Made by a program: the position numbers and the translations under genes | The notes under the pieces: model-generated | Seen by the model: the letters and a program-made list of their open reading frames with translations, nothing else | Database searches by the model: none | Told to the model about the DNA's origin: nothing | Part shown: one piece after another, positions 8,951 through 16,563 of the stretch | Layout of the letters: each line of letters begins with the position of its first letter | Numbering within the stretch: the stretch's first letter is position 1 | Origin: CAIVAT01 sp037141055 | GTDB lineage: Bacteria > Bacteroidota > Bacteroidia > Bacteroidales > FEN-979 | Length of the DNA stretch: 16,563 nucleotides | Direction of reading: 5' to 3' | NCBI GenBank assembly: GCA_037141055.1 | Contig: JBAXDH010000081.1 | Location: 1 to 16,563, forward strand

Positions 8951-11844
8951 GATTATTCTTTTTAACATTCCTCCTGGTCTTCCTGGCCTCAGCAGGAAAT
9001 TCTCAATATTTCAGCACCGGGCAGGACCCTGCCTCCACAAAATGGCGCCAGATAAAGACATCGCGCTACAAAATCATTTACCCTGCTCCGTTCGAAAAAA
9101 AAGCGCAATACATCTCCAACATCATGGACGTTGTTGCAGAGAGCGAAACCCATACGCTTTCTGCAAAAGTGCCAGGGATGCCGGTCATCCTGCACACCCA
9201 ATCCGTCATCTCAAATGGTTTGACGACATGGGCCCCGAAAAGGATAGAACTATATACCTGTCCGCCACAGCAAACGTATGCTGAAGAATGGCTGGAGCAG
9301 CTCGCGATACATGAATACCGTCACGCGGTTCAGATCAGCAAGATAAACCAGGGATTTTCCAAAGCCCTGTATTTCATTTTCGGAGAACAGGTCACCGGCG
9401 GGATCCTTGGCCTTTTTGTGCCTTCATGGTTCCTGGAAGGAGATGCGACCGTTACGGAAACCGCCCTGTCCAAAACGGGAAGGGGGCGCTCGGCAATATT
9501 CGAGAGCACGCTCAGGGCGCAGATTGTCGAAAAAGGTTTATACTCCTATGATAAGGCAACCATGGGCTCGTACAAAACGTTTACGCCCGATGCCTATTCC
9601 CTGGGATATTACCTCGTCGGCCAGGCGCGGGCAAGGTATGGTCCTGAATTATGGAACACTGCGCTGGACCGTGTAGCCAGGTATCCGTTCATGGTGGTTC
9701 CGTTTAACAGCGGCATCCGTAAAGTTACAGGCATGTGGAAAACAAAGTTGTACAAACAAACGCTCACTGAACTTGACAGTGCATGGCAAAAACAGCTGCG
9801 CGCCACGCATCACACGGAAATGCGTTACATCACCAAACGAAATTCCAAAAATTATGTGGTTTATAACCATCCCATTTTCATAAATGATTCGACGATTTTA
9901 GCCGACAAATCCAGCATGGATGATGTTGACCGTTTTGTACTTATCGACCGCAAAACAGGCAGTGAACGAATCCTGCTGACCCCGGGATATCACATCAGCG
10001 GCACCACATCCTCCGGCGGTGATTACCTTGTATGGTCTGAACTGGAGAGCGATGTTCGCTGGTCAAACCGTAATTATGCTGAAATCCGCATGTATAATTT
10101 TAAAACCCGGAAACAAGAGGAACTGACATCCGAAACCCGATATTTCGCACCGATGATCTGCGCAGACGGTTCGCGGATAACCGCAATAACCATTTCAAAG
10201 GAGAATCAATGTTCCATCGACATCCTGAAAGTTCCCACCGGCAGGCTGATCCGGCGATATCCCATCCCCGGTTATGGCCAGGCAATTACACCAAACTGGT
10301 CGCCAGATGCAACAAGGATCATTTTCACCCTGCTTACCGAAAAAGGAGAAACCGTGGCGACCCTCGACACAGCCACCGGAAAGATCAGGATACTGCTGCC
10401 AGCTACATTCAATGAATTTTCAAGCCCGGCATTTTTTTACAAACAATATATTATATACAGCGTGGATCATTCGGGAGCGGAAAATCTTTATGCAATGGAC
10501 ACGCTGAGCAATGCTATTTTCAAAATCACCTCCGGCCGTTTCGCCACGTATGATCCCGATTTCTCCCCGGATAAAAAATTCATGATTTGTACAGATTATA
10601 CTTCCGATGGATCCATGGTAGCTGAAATATCTATGGAACCATCGGCATGGATTCCGCTGTCGTCGGTCTACAACCACGCATATAAGTTATATGATAAACT
10701 TGCAGCACAGGAAACCGCAAATATACAGGACAGCATTACGGGTCGGAACATTTATAAGATGAATACAACCGACCACTATGACCTGGCACACGACACAATC
10801 TCAGGTACACTATACCCTACAAAGAAATATTCGAAACTCCTCAACCTGTTCAACCCTCACAGCTGGGCGCCATTGTCATTCGACATAAACAACCTGACCA
10901 TTAATCCTGGGGTCATGGTGCAATCGCAAAATGCACTCAGCACCATGTTTGCAGGTGCAGGCTGGGAATATGATCTTGTGGAACAAACCGGGAAATTCTA
11001 TACTACGTTAAGTTACCAGGGATGGTACCCGACGATCACCCTCCGTTTCGATATCGGGAACAGGGCAGCCTACGCTCAATATCATGCCAGCACTGAAACG
11101 TACAGGTTCACATGGCAGGAAACAAATTTCAAAGCTTACATCGGCATCCCATGGAATTTCTCGCATGGCAGGTATTCCCGCTACCTTCAGCCATCCATCG
11201 GAACCACACTCACCGGCATTCAGCACAATGCCTCCACCCCGCATAAATTTACTTCCGGGTGGATCCAGACGATGGATTACAGGTTAACAGCTGCGCAATA
11301 CCTGCACTCCGACCCTAAAGACCTCTACCCGCGGCTGGGGCAGGCAATTGATGTTTTATACCGGCATACGCCATTCGGCGGAAACGACATGGGGTCGATC
11401 GTTGGTGTCCAGGCAAACCTGTATTTCCCGGGCATTTTCCGACACCACGGGATATGGATTTACAGCGGTTACCAGCAGCGGCAGGAAACGGACTTTAAAT
11501 CGTATTCATTTTCCAACATCATCTCCTACCCGAGAGGGTATGTCGGGACCTATGACGACAACCTGCTGACGTTCAGCATCAATTACAAACTCCCGCTCTT
11601 TTATCCCGATTTCAGTTTCGGTTCGGTGATCTACCTGAAAAGGCTCAAACTGAACCTTTACTACGACTGGGCCAACGGGAAAAATCCGGGGTATATCAAC
11701 GAATACCAGTCAACGGGGGGAGAACTTACCGCCGATTTCCATTTCCTGCGATTCATATTCCCGATAGAGATGGGGGTTCGCAGTATATACTATCCGGGCA
11801 CCGGCGGCTGGGGATTTGAATTTCTTTATTCGATTTCCTATTAG
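8947..11844 (+). CDS. Predicted outer-membrane metallopeptidase-like protein with TolB-type propeller and beta-barrel
   Basis: This 965-residue protein has a signal peptide about 1-20 (MRLFFLTFLLVFLASAGNSQ). Residues about 35-290 resemble the peptidase MA (gluzincin) superfamily: HEYRH at 122-126 is an HExxH zinc motif with E123 as catalytic base, and PSWFLEGDA at 159-167 supplies a likely third zinc ligand, E164. Residues about 295-570 look like TolB/PD40 beta-propeller blades (PNWSPDATRIIF 449-460; DPDFSPDKKF 536-545). From about 640 to the end are alternating aromatic/polar strands with PRGYVGTYDD at 862-871 and a terminal aromatic Y965, as expected of an outer-membrane barrel, perhaps Omp85-related. 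A role in cleaving or assembling surface proteins is inference from its coupling to the preceding gene. I recognise no named family for the whole chain; TolB-like protein is the likely automatic label. Confidence 0.85.
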   Translation: MRLFFLTFLLVFLASAGNSQYFSTGQDPASTKWRQIKTSRYKIIYPAPFEKKAQYISNIMDVVAESETHTLSAKVPGMPVILHTQSVISNGLTTWAPKRIELYTCPPQQTYAEEWLEQLAIHEYRHAVQISKINQGFSKALYFIFGEQVTGGILGLFVPSWFLEGDATVTETALSKTGRGRSAIFESTLRAQIVEKGLYSYDKATMGSYKTFTPDAYSLGYYLVGQARARYGPELWNTALDRVARYPFMVVPFNSGIRKVTGMWKTKLYKQTLTELDSAWQKQLRATHHTEMRYITKRNSKNYVVYNHPIFINDSTILADKSSMDDVDRFVLIDRKTGSERILLTPGYHISGTTSSGGDYLVWSELESDVRWSNRNYAEIRMYNFKTRKQEELTSETRYFAPMICADGSRITAITISKENQCSIDILKVPTGRLIRRYPIPGYGQAITPNWSPDATRIIFTLLTEKGETVATLDTATGKIRILLPATFNEFSSPAFFYKQYIIYSVDHSGAENLYAMDTLSNAIFKITSGRFATYDPDFSPDKKFMICTDYTSDGSMVAEISMEPSAWIPLSSVYNHAYKLYDKLAAQETANIQDSITGRNIYKMNTTDHYDLAHDTISGTLYPTKKYSKLLNLFNPHSWAPLSFDINNLTINPGVMVQSQNALSTMFAGAGWEYDLVEQTGKFYTTLSYQGWYPTITLRFDIGNRAAYAQYHASTETYRFTWQETNFKAYIGIPWNFSHGRYSRYLQPSIGTTLTGIQHNASTPHKFTSGWIQTMDYRLTAAQYLHSDPKDLYPRLGQAIDVLYRHTPFGGNDMGSIVGVQANLYFPGIFRHHGIWIYSGYQQRQETDFKSYSFSNIISYPRGYVGTYDDNLLTFSINYKLPLFYPDFSFGSVIYLKRLKLNLYYDWANGKNPGYINEYQSTGGELTADFHFLRFIFPIEMGVRSIYYPGTGGWGFEFLYSISY

Positions 11845-11865
11845 TACTTCGTATGGGTCGGGTCA

Positions 11866-14715
11866 TCACCGGACAATGCACAGCTTTTTTGTGACAGTGC
11901 GGTTGTTTACCGTGCTTTTCACAATGTACAGCCCCTGTGCAAGCCCGGCCTCCCCGGTGTTGAATATCAGCTTATTCACTCCGGCCTGATTTGAATCCAG
12001 CCTGTATGATTTTTTCAATATTCCTTCAAGGGAGTAGATTTCAACTTTTACTTCGGTGGAACCGTTGCCGGTAAACATAAGCCAGAAATAGGCTGATGCC
12101 GGGTTTGGGTAAATCTGAACATCATCGTTATCCTGCCCTGGAACCTGCAAATCCTTGTGAAACCCGAACCAGTTCATTTTACAGAAGCCATTCCCGGAAT
12201 TTTTGAACACCAGGAACACATCATGTACCCCGGTTAATCCGGTCATGGCTGCCGATTTAAGCTGATAACCTGAATCCGTCGCGGCTGCATCCAAAATCAT
12301 CCATCCGGAGGCCTGTGCCGTAAGGCTGTCCGGCCTTATCTCCAGAAGCCCCTGCATTCCTCCATTTTTAAGGCATTGAATTCTTGCATCGAAGTGCGTT
12401 ACGCCATCACCAAAGTCGACATTCCTGTATACCAGGTAGTCATTCTCCGCAGCAATTTCAATGCTTTGCCCGCCTTCACTGCAAGCTACTATCTTAACCG
12501 GTTTTGATTTCTTTTCAAATTCCTCCGCTTCAATCCGGAGAAACGCATTCCTGCGATAGGTTTTTGAAACCAGGCTACCCCGGATCCTGACGGTGTCGGT
12601 CAGCCGGATGTCTTCCGAAGAACTGCCGACCAGGATGTCCATGACGCCGTCATCGACCATGAAACATTTTGTTTTTTCATCGTAATACGCCAGGTCTTCG
12701 TGCTTTATTCTGAAAACGACCCGCTTTTGTTCCGCAGGCAAAAGGGATATCCGTTGAAATCCCCTGAGTTCCTTCAACGGTCGTACAATCGCCGGTGCAA
12801 CATGACGGACATACAGTTGAACAACTTCCGCACCTGCCACTGACCCTGTATTTTTAACCGCCACACTTACCGTCACCGAATCACCCTGGTTCAATGTTCC
12901 GCCCGATTTGACCAGGTCACTGTATGCAAACGTTGTATAGCTCAGACCATGTCCGAAAGGGAACAGGGGCGCGCCGTTAAAATACAGGTATGTCCGGCCT
13001 TCCCGGATGTTGTAATGATCCATTTCCGGAAGGTCACTCACCGATTTATACCAGGTTGAGGTCAGCTTTCCCCCGGGGTTAAAATCGCCGAATAAAACAT
13101 CGGCAATGGCGCTCCCCTGCGCCTGGCCATCGTACCAGGCAACAACGATTCCGGGGATATGCTCCTTCATCCTGTTTACCGACAGCGGGAAACCGGTAAC
13201 CATGACGACGATCGTTTTCGGATTGGCCCGGAATACCTTCTGAATAAGGCTGTCCTGGACCGCCGGCAAATCCAGTGAATTCCGATCCACTTCCTCCTTT
13301 GCCGCCTGGAGGTCCGTGCCGCAAACCACGATGGCGACATCGCAATTTTTCGCCAGGGTCACCGCATTGTTGAACGCCGCTGAATCAACAGGCCCATAGA
13401 GCGAACATCCCTGTGAATAATAAACATTCCTTCCTGCCCCGCTGAATTTGCCGATAATTCCCTGCAACGGGGTCACCGAAACGGCAGGAGTACCGCTGTA
13501 CCCTCCCAACTGGACAACGTCGGCATTTGGTCCGATCACTGCTATGGACGAAACCGAGTCCCTGTTTACCGGCAGGATCGCATCCTGGTTTTTCAGCAGC
13601 ACAATTGCCTCCCTCGCCGCACGCAGGGCAAGGTTCCGGTGTTGCAGGCAATCAACTGCCGAATCGGGAATGGCCATGTATGGCACCATGCCGGGAGGGT
13701 CAAATTCCCCTAATAAAAATCTTGCTTTCAGTACACGGGACAGGGCTGAATCAACATCCGCAACCGACATCAGACCCTCCGACAATGCAATTTTCGAAAA
13801 AATCTGGTAGGTGGCACCGCAATTCAGGTCGGTACCACTTCGTACGGAAAGTGCGGTGGCATCCTGCGGAAACAGAACATAGTGGTGATTTGCATGAACA
13901 TCGGCAACTGCATCGCAATCGGAGACAACATATCCCTCAAAACCCCATTCGTCGCGCAGGATATACCTGAGCAACGTCCTGTTTACCGGGCCGGGCACAT
14001 CATTCAGCGCATTGTAGGTATTCATGACCGAATACACATGCGCATTTTGCACACAGGCTTTAAATGCCGGCAGGTAATATTCCCTCAGGCTTCGTTCATC
14101 AACGTTCGAGGAAATCCTGTGACGGCCGGAATCCACATTGTTACAGGCAAAGTGTTTTACCGTGGAAACTGTTTTCAGGTACTTTGGATCGTTTCCCTGC
14201 ATGCCCCGGATGAAATTCTGTGCAAGCCGGGCTGCCAGGAACGGATCCTCGCCATACGTTTCCTCTGCCCTGCCCCACCGGGGATCTCTTGACATGTTGA
14301 TCGTCGGGCTCCAGTAGGTCAGCCCCTTCCCGTTGCGCCTGTTCAGAACGCGTGCCTCGTCTGAAATGGCAGAGGCGATGCGGAATATCAAATCATCGTC
14401 CCAGGTTGAGGAAAGTGCAATTGCCTGGGGAAAGGAGGTTACACCAGTTGCAACCACGCCGTGCAGCGCTTCATTCCAGTATTGGTAGGCCTGTATCCCA
14501 AACCTGTCGATTGCCGGGGTGATGTTTCCCAGCTGGGAAATTTTTTCATCAAGGGTCATTCTTGAAACCAGGTCACGGACGCGTTCGTTAACCGGGATGT
14601 TCGGATCCTGGTATGGGTAAAGGTCCCTGTTCCCGGCAACAGATTTCCCGGGATATCCAAAGGTGGAAAGAAGCTGAAAACACAGCATGATGATCAATCG
14701 GATTTTTCCGGGCAT
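11866..14715 (-). CDS. Secreted GH3 beta-xylosidase/beta-glucosidase with CBM6-like module and T9SS sorting domain
   Basis: A 949-residue family 3 glycoside hydrolase that would release terminal beta-linked sugars from plant-type oligosaccharides. Order: signal peptide 1-28; GH3 barrel about 30-330, with WNEALHGV, DPRWGR, YGEDPFL, KHFACNN and VVSDCDAV, whose D266 is the expected nucleophile; GH3 alpha/beta domain about 370-590 with KEEVDR at 473-478, E474 being the probable acid/base; Fn3-like domain about 627-700; CBM6-like module about 724-852 (RIEAEEF to NWFGF); type A sorting domain about 866-949 (IYPNPASAY to KKLCIVR). The motif set resembles the xylan 1,4-beta-xylosidase branch, but substrate is uncertain. 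An upstream in-frame ATG (14775) is rejected because it adds 20 residues before the signal peptide and lies upstream of the likely promoter. The gene ends in tandem TGA stops, 21 bp from the convergent neighbour. No SusC/SusD genes are present. Confidence 0.95.
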   Translation of the reverse strand: MPGKIRLIIMLCFQLLSTFGYPGKSVAGNRDLYPYQDPNIPVNERVRDLVSRMTLDEKISQLGNITPAIDRFGIQAYQYWNEALHGVVATGVTSFPQAIALSSTWDDDLIFRIASAISDEARVLNRRNGKGLTYWSPTINMSRDPRWGRAEETYGEDPFLAARLAQNFIRGMQGNDPKYLKTVSTVKHFACNNVDSGRHRISSNVDERSLREYYLPAFKACVQNAHVYSVMNTYNALNDVPGPVNRTLLRYILRDEWGFEGYVVSDCDAVADVHANHHYVLFPQDATALSVRSGTDLNCGATYQIFSKIALSEGLMSVADVDSALSRVLKARFLLGEFDPPGMVPYMAIPDSAVDCLQHRNLALRAAREAIVLLKNQDAILPVNRDSVSSIAVIGPNADVVQLGGYSGTPAVSVTPLQGIIGKFSGAGRNVYYSQGCSLYGPVDSAAFNNAVTLAKNCDVAIVVCGTDLQAAKEEVDRNSLDLPAVQDSLIQKVFRANPKTIVVMVTGFPLSVNRMKEHIPGIVVAWYDGQAQGSAIADVLFGDFNPGGKLTSTWYKSVSDLPEMDHYNIREGRTYLYFNGAPLFPFGHGLSYTTFAYSDLVKSGGTLNQGDSVTVSVAVKNTGSVAGAEVVQLYVRHVAPAIVRPLKELRGFQRISLLPAEQKRVVFRIKHEDLAYYDEKTKCFMVDDGVMDILVGSSSEDIRLTDTVRIRGSLVSKTYRRNAFLRIEAEEFEKKSKPVKIVACSEGGQSIEIAAENDYLVYRNVDFGDGVTHFDARIQCLKNGGMQGLLEIRPDSLTAQASGWMILDAAATDSGYQLKSAAMTGLTGVHDVFLVFKNSGNGFCKMNWFGFHKDLQVPGQDNDDVQIYPNPASAYFWLMFTGNGSTEVKVEIYSLEGILKKSYRLDSNQAGVNKLIFNTGEAGLAQGLYIVKSTVNNRTVTKKLCIVR

Positions 14716-14763
14716 TGTTTGTTTGTGGTTAGCGGGCGGTTCTGCATTCCGGTATATGACCCG

Positions 14764-14771
14764 CAAAGTTA
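14764..14771 (-). promoter_or_regulatory. Candidate -7 element for the GH3 gene
   Basis: On the minus strand this reads TAACTTTG, an exact TAnnTTTG match. It predicts transcription from about 14757 and a leader of about 40 nt before the ATG at 14715, with the A-rich ACAAACAAACA directly upstream of that start. No -33 TTTG was found at normal spacing. The motif lies just downstream of the alternative ATG at 14775, which argues against that start. Confidence 0.55.
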
Positions 14772-14785
14772 TCATTTTAAAAAGT

Positions 14786-14793
14786 TACATTTG
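14786..14793 (+). promoter_or_regulatory. Candidate -7 element for the CLC gene
   Basis: TACATTTG is an exact match to TAnnTTTG, 14 bp from the opposing motif and pointing away from it. It ends seven bases before the ATG at 14801, so the predicted transcript would have almost no leader. No -33 element is evident. If this is the true promoter, the CLC mRNA is leaderless; otherwise the real promoter lies further left, over the GH3 leader. Confidence 0.45.
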
Positions 14794-14800
14794 CATCTGT

Positions 14801-16563
14801 ATGATCCCAAAATCCATCACCGGAAAATTGCTTGTTTGGCGGCTGCGAAACATAAAGCAGCGCCAGTTTGTGCTGATTCTCAGCATTGTGGTCGGGATTG
14901 GCAGCGGGCTTGCTGCCGTTGCCCTGAAAAGCACCCTGTATTACACCAATTATTTCCTGACCAACGGTTTCAGCTACCACGGCATCTACTACCTGTTCCT
15001 GGCTTTCCCGCTGATAGGCCTCATCCTTACTGTTCTGTTCATCCGGTATGTCGTCAAGGATAATATCAGTCACGGGGTCAGCAAGGTTTTGTATGCCATT
15101 TCAAAGAATAACAGCCAGATTAAACCGCATAACACATTTTCTTCATTGGTTGCCTGTACGCTAACCCTCGGATTTGGTGGTTCTGTTGGCCCTGAGGCGC
15201 CTATTGTGCTTACTGGCTCTGCCATTGGTTCAAATCTGGCCAGGCTTTTCAGGCTTGACTACAAAACCACCACCCTGATGATAGGCTGCGGCGCTGCCGG
15301 AGCCATCGCCGGGATTTTCGAAGCCCCGATTGCGGGTGCGATTTTCGTGCTGGAGATCCTCATGCTCGATCTCACCTTAACCACCCTGATCCCATTGTTA
15401 ATCACGACCGTCACGGCATCGCTGGTGTCGTTCCTGCTGATGGGCAACGAGGTTTTGTTTTCTTTTACGCTGAGCAACCCGTTCATCCTCCGCCACATCC
15501 CGTTTTACATTCTTCTGGGTGGCTTCACCGGGCTGGTTTCGGTCTATTTTATCCGGGGAAGTCTCGGAATTGAATCAATGATGAAAAAGCTGCCGCAGGC
15601 GGTGCGAATCTCCATTTCCGGGCTGGCCCTCGCCGTGTTGATCTTCGCCTATCCGTCGCTGTTCGGAGAAGGATATACTGTTTTAAAAAGCGTCATCAAC
15701 AGCCATGGTGAGATTATCGGAAGCTCGGCTTTTTTCGGGGTTCTCAAGCAAAATCAATGGTCTTTCCTGCTTATCACGTTCGGGCTGATCCTCCTGAAAG
15801 TTGTCGCCATGGCAATAACCCAGGGCGGCGGCGGCATCGGTGGCACCTTCGCCCCTGCCATTTTTGTCGGCGGCATCGGCGGATATTTCTTCGCAACCCT
15901 GTTGAACACAATTTTCGGGCTCACGTTGTCGCAAACCAACTTCGCGCTGGTAGGCATGGCAGGAGTGATGGCCGGTGTGATGCATGCGCCTCTCACCGCC
16001 ATTTTCCTCATCGCCGAAATAACCGGAGGATATCTGCTCCTTACACCCCTCATCATGGTATCGGCAATTGCTTACCTTACGTCACATATTTTTGAAAGTC
16101 ATTCCATTTACACCAGGCAACTGGCCGCCCGCAAGGAGTTGATCACGCATGACAAAGACAAGGCCGTCCTTTCCTTTATGTCGCCCCGGCAGTTGATAGA
16201 GACAAATTTTGCCACAGTCGATCCCGGAGCGACTCTCGGTCAGCTCGTAAAGATCGTCGCCACCGCCTCACGAAATATTTTTCCGGTTGTTGACCAAAAT
16301 GGTTCATTCTACGGGATCGTAATGCTCGACCAGATCCGGCAGATCATGTTTGATCAGTCGATTTACGACGTCACCTTCGTCAAAGGCCTGATGTTCATGC
16401 CTGATTATTCAATTCATCCCGATGATTCGATGGATACGGTGATCCAGCTTTTCCAGCAGAGTGACCGGTATAACCTGCCGGTACTTGAAAACGGGAAATA
16501 CCTCGGGTTCATCTCGCGGGCCAAAGTTTTCTCGCAATACCGGGAGATGCTGCGGAAGTTTTC
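14801..16563 (+). CDS. CLC-family chloride channel/transporter with C-terminal CBS domains (3' end outside window)
   Basis: This frame is open from ATG 14801 to the window edge (587 codons, no stop), so the gene is cut at its 3' end, probably by a few residues to tens of residues. Residues about 26-430 form the hydrophobic multi-helix CLC core: GGSVGPEAP at 126-134 with E132 as the gating glutamate, GGTFAP around F350 (GxFxP motif), and GGYLLL with Y411 matching the chloride-coordinating tyrosine. The usual first motif GSGIP is replaced by SHGVS. The position matching the internal proton glutamate of the E. coli exchanger appears to be isoleucine (FVLEIL), so channel versus exchanger cannot be decided. 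Two CBS domains follow at about 460-522 and 530-587. An in-frame ATG at 14756 would add 15 residues and is less likely. The product would be an inner-membrane anion pathway. Confidence 0.93.
   Translation, partial: MIPKSITGKLLVWRLRNIKQRQFVLILSIVVGIGSGLAAVALKSTLYYTNYFLTNGFSYHGIYYLFLAFPLIGLILTVLFIRYVVKDNISHGVSKVLYAISKNNSQIKPHNTFSSLVACTLTLGFGGSVGPEAPIVLTGSAIGSNLARLFRLDYKTTTLMIGCGAAGAIAGIFEAPIAGAIFVLEILMLDLTLTTLIPLLITTVTASLVSFLLMGNEVLFSFTLSNPFILRHIPFYILLGGFTGLVSVYFIRGSLGIESMMKKLPQAVRISISGLALAVLIFAYPSLFGEGYTVLKSVINSHGEIIGSSAFFGVLKQNQWSFLLITFGLILLKVVAMAITQGGGGIGGTFAPAIFVGGIGGYFFATLLNTIFGLTLSQTNFALVGMAGVMAGVMHAPLTAIFLIAEITGGYLLLTPLIMVSAIAYLTSHIFESHSIYTRQLAARKELITHDKDKAVLSFMSPRQLIETNFATVDPGATLGQLVKIVATASRNIFPVVDQNGSFYGIVMLDQIRQIMFDQSIYDVTFVKGLMFMPDYSIHPDDSMDTVIQLFQQSDRYNLPVLENGKYLGFISRAKVFSQYREMLRKF

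Noticed and set aside
13448..14292. Several plus-strand open frames antisense to the GH3 gene
   Set aside because: They mirror a strongly conserved GH3 coding region and have no domains or start signals of their own.
14716..14775. Longer GH3 start at the ATG on 14773-14775
   Set aside because: It would put 20 polar residues before the signal peptide and lies upstream of the transcription start predicted from the minus-strand TAnnTTTG motif.
14719..15063. A 114-codon plus-strand frame overlapping the GH3 start and CLC start
   Set aside because: It is out of frame with the clear CLC coding sequence, is rich in His, Cys and Pro, and has no recognisable domain.
15683..16056. Minus-strand frames opposite the CLC gene
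   Set aside because: They are antisense shadows of conserved CLC helices (the GGTFAP region) with no independent evidence.

Overview
The window looks like a chromosomal segment of a Bacteroidetes bacterium, probably an environmental, polysaccharide-using member of the Bacteroidales or a relative. Three large proteins carry signal peptides plus C-terminal type A sorting domains of the type IX secretion system (T9SS), which is found only in this phylum. Upstream sequences have the Bacteroidetes -7 promoter form TAnnTTTG, and start codons follow A-rich leaders without a Shine-Dalgarno sequence. No tRNA, rRNA, CRISPR array, insertion sequence or phage gene was seen.

Layout. Positions 22-55 hold an intrinsic terminator for a gene outside the window, followed by an AT-rich promoter region. 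Positions 212-11844 hold three co-oriented genes that look like one operon. The first is a 1862-residue surface adhesin (jelly-roll, Fn3-like domains, beta-solenoid, six PKD-like domains, Ig-like domain, T9SS domain). After a 72-bp spacer made of a degenerate 8-bp tandem repeat comes a 1025-residue protein (cohesin-like domain, eight PKD-like domains, Ig-like domain, T9SS domain). Its stop overlaps, as ATGA, the start of a 965-residue predicted outer-membrane protein that joins an HExxH metallopeptidase-like domain, a TolB-type beta-propeller and a beta-barrel with an Omp85-like RGY motif. Convergent to this operon, at 11866-14715 on the minus strand, is a secreted family 3 glycoside hydrolase with a CBM6-like module and its own T9SS domain. 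Diverging from that gene through an 85-bp region with two back-to-back TAnnTTTG motifs is a CLC-type chloride channel/transporter with two CBS domains. It runs off the right edge and is still open at base 16563.

How the genes may work together. The first two proteins share an almost identical C-terminal architecture (PKD class order A-B(n)-A-A, then Ig-like, then sorting domain) and differ in the number of class B units (three versus five), so they are probably duplicated and re-expanded relatives displayed on the cell surface. The third gene is translationally coupled to the second and encodes an unusual peptidase/propeller/barrel combination, which makes it the best candidate for an unexplored system here: a surface protein pair with a dedicated outer-membrane partner. 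The GH3 enzyme is probably a surface or secreted beta-xylosidase/beta-glucosidase. The CLC gene appears functionally unrelated.
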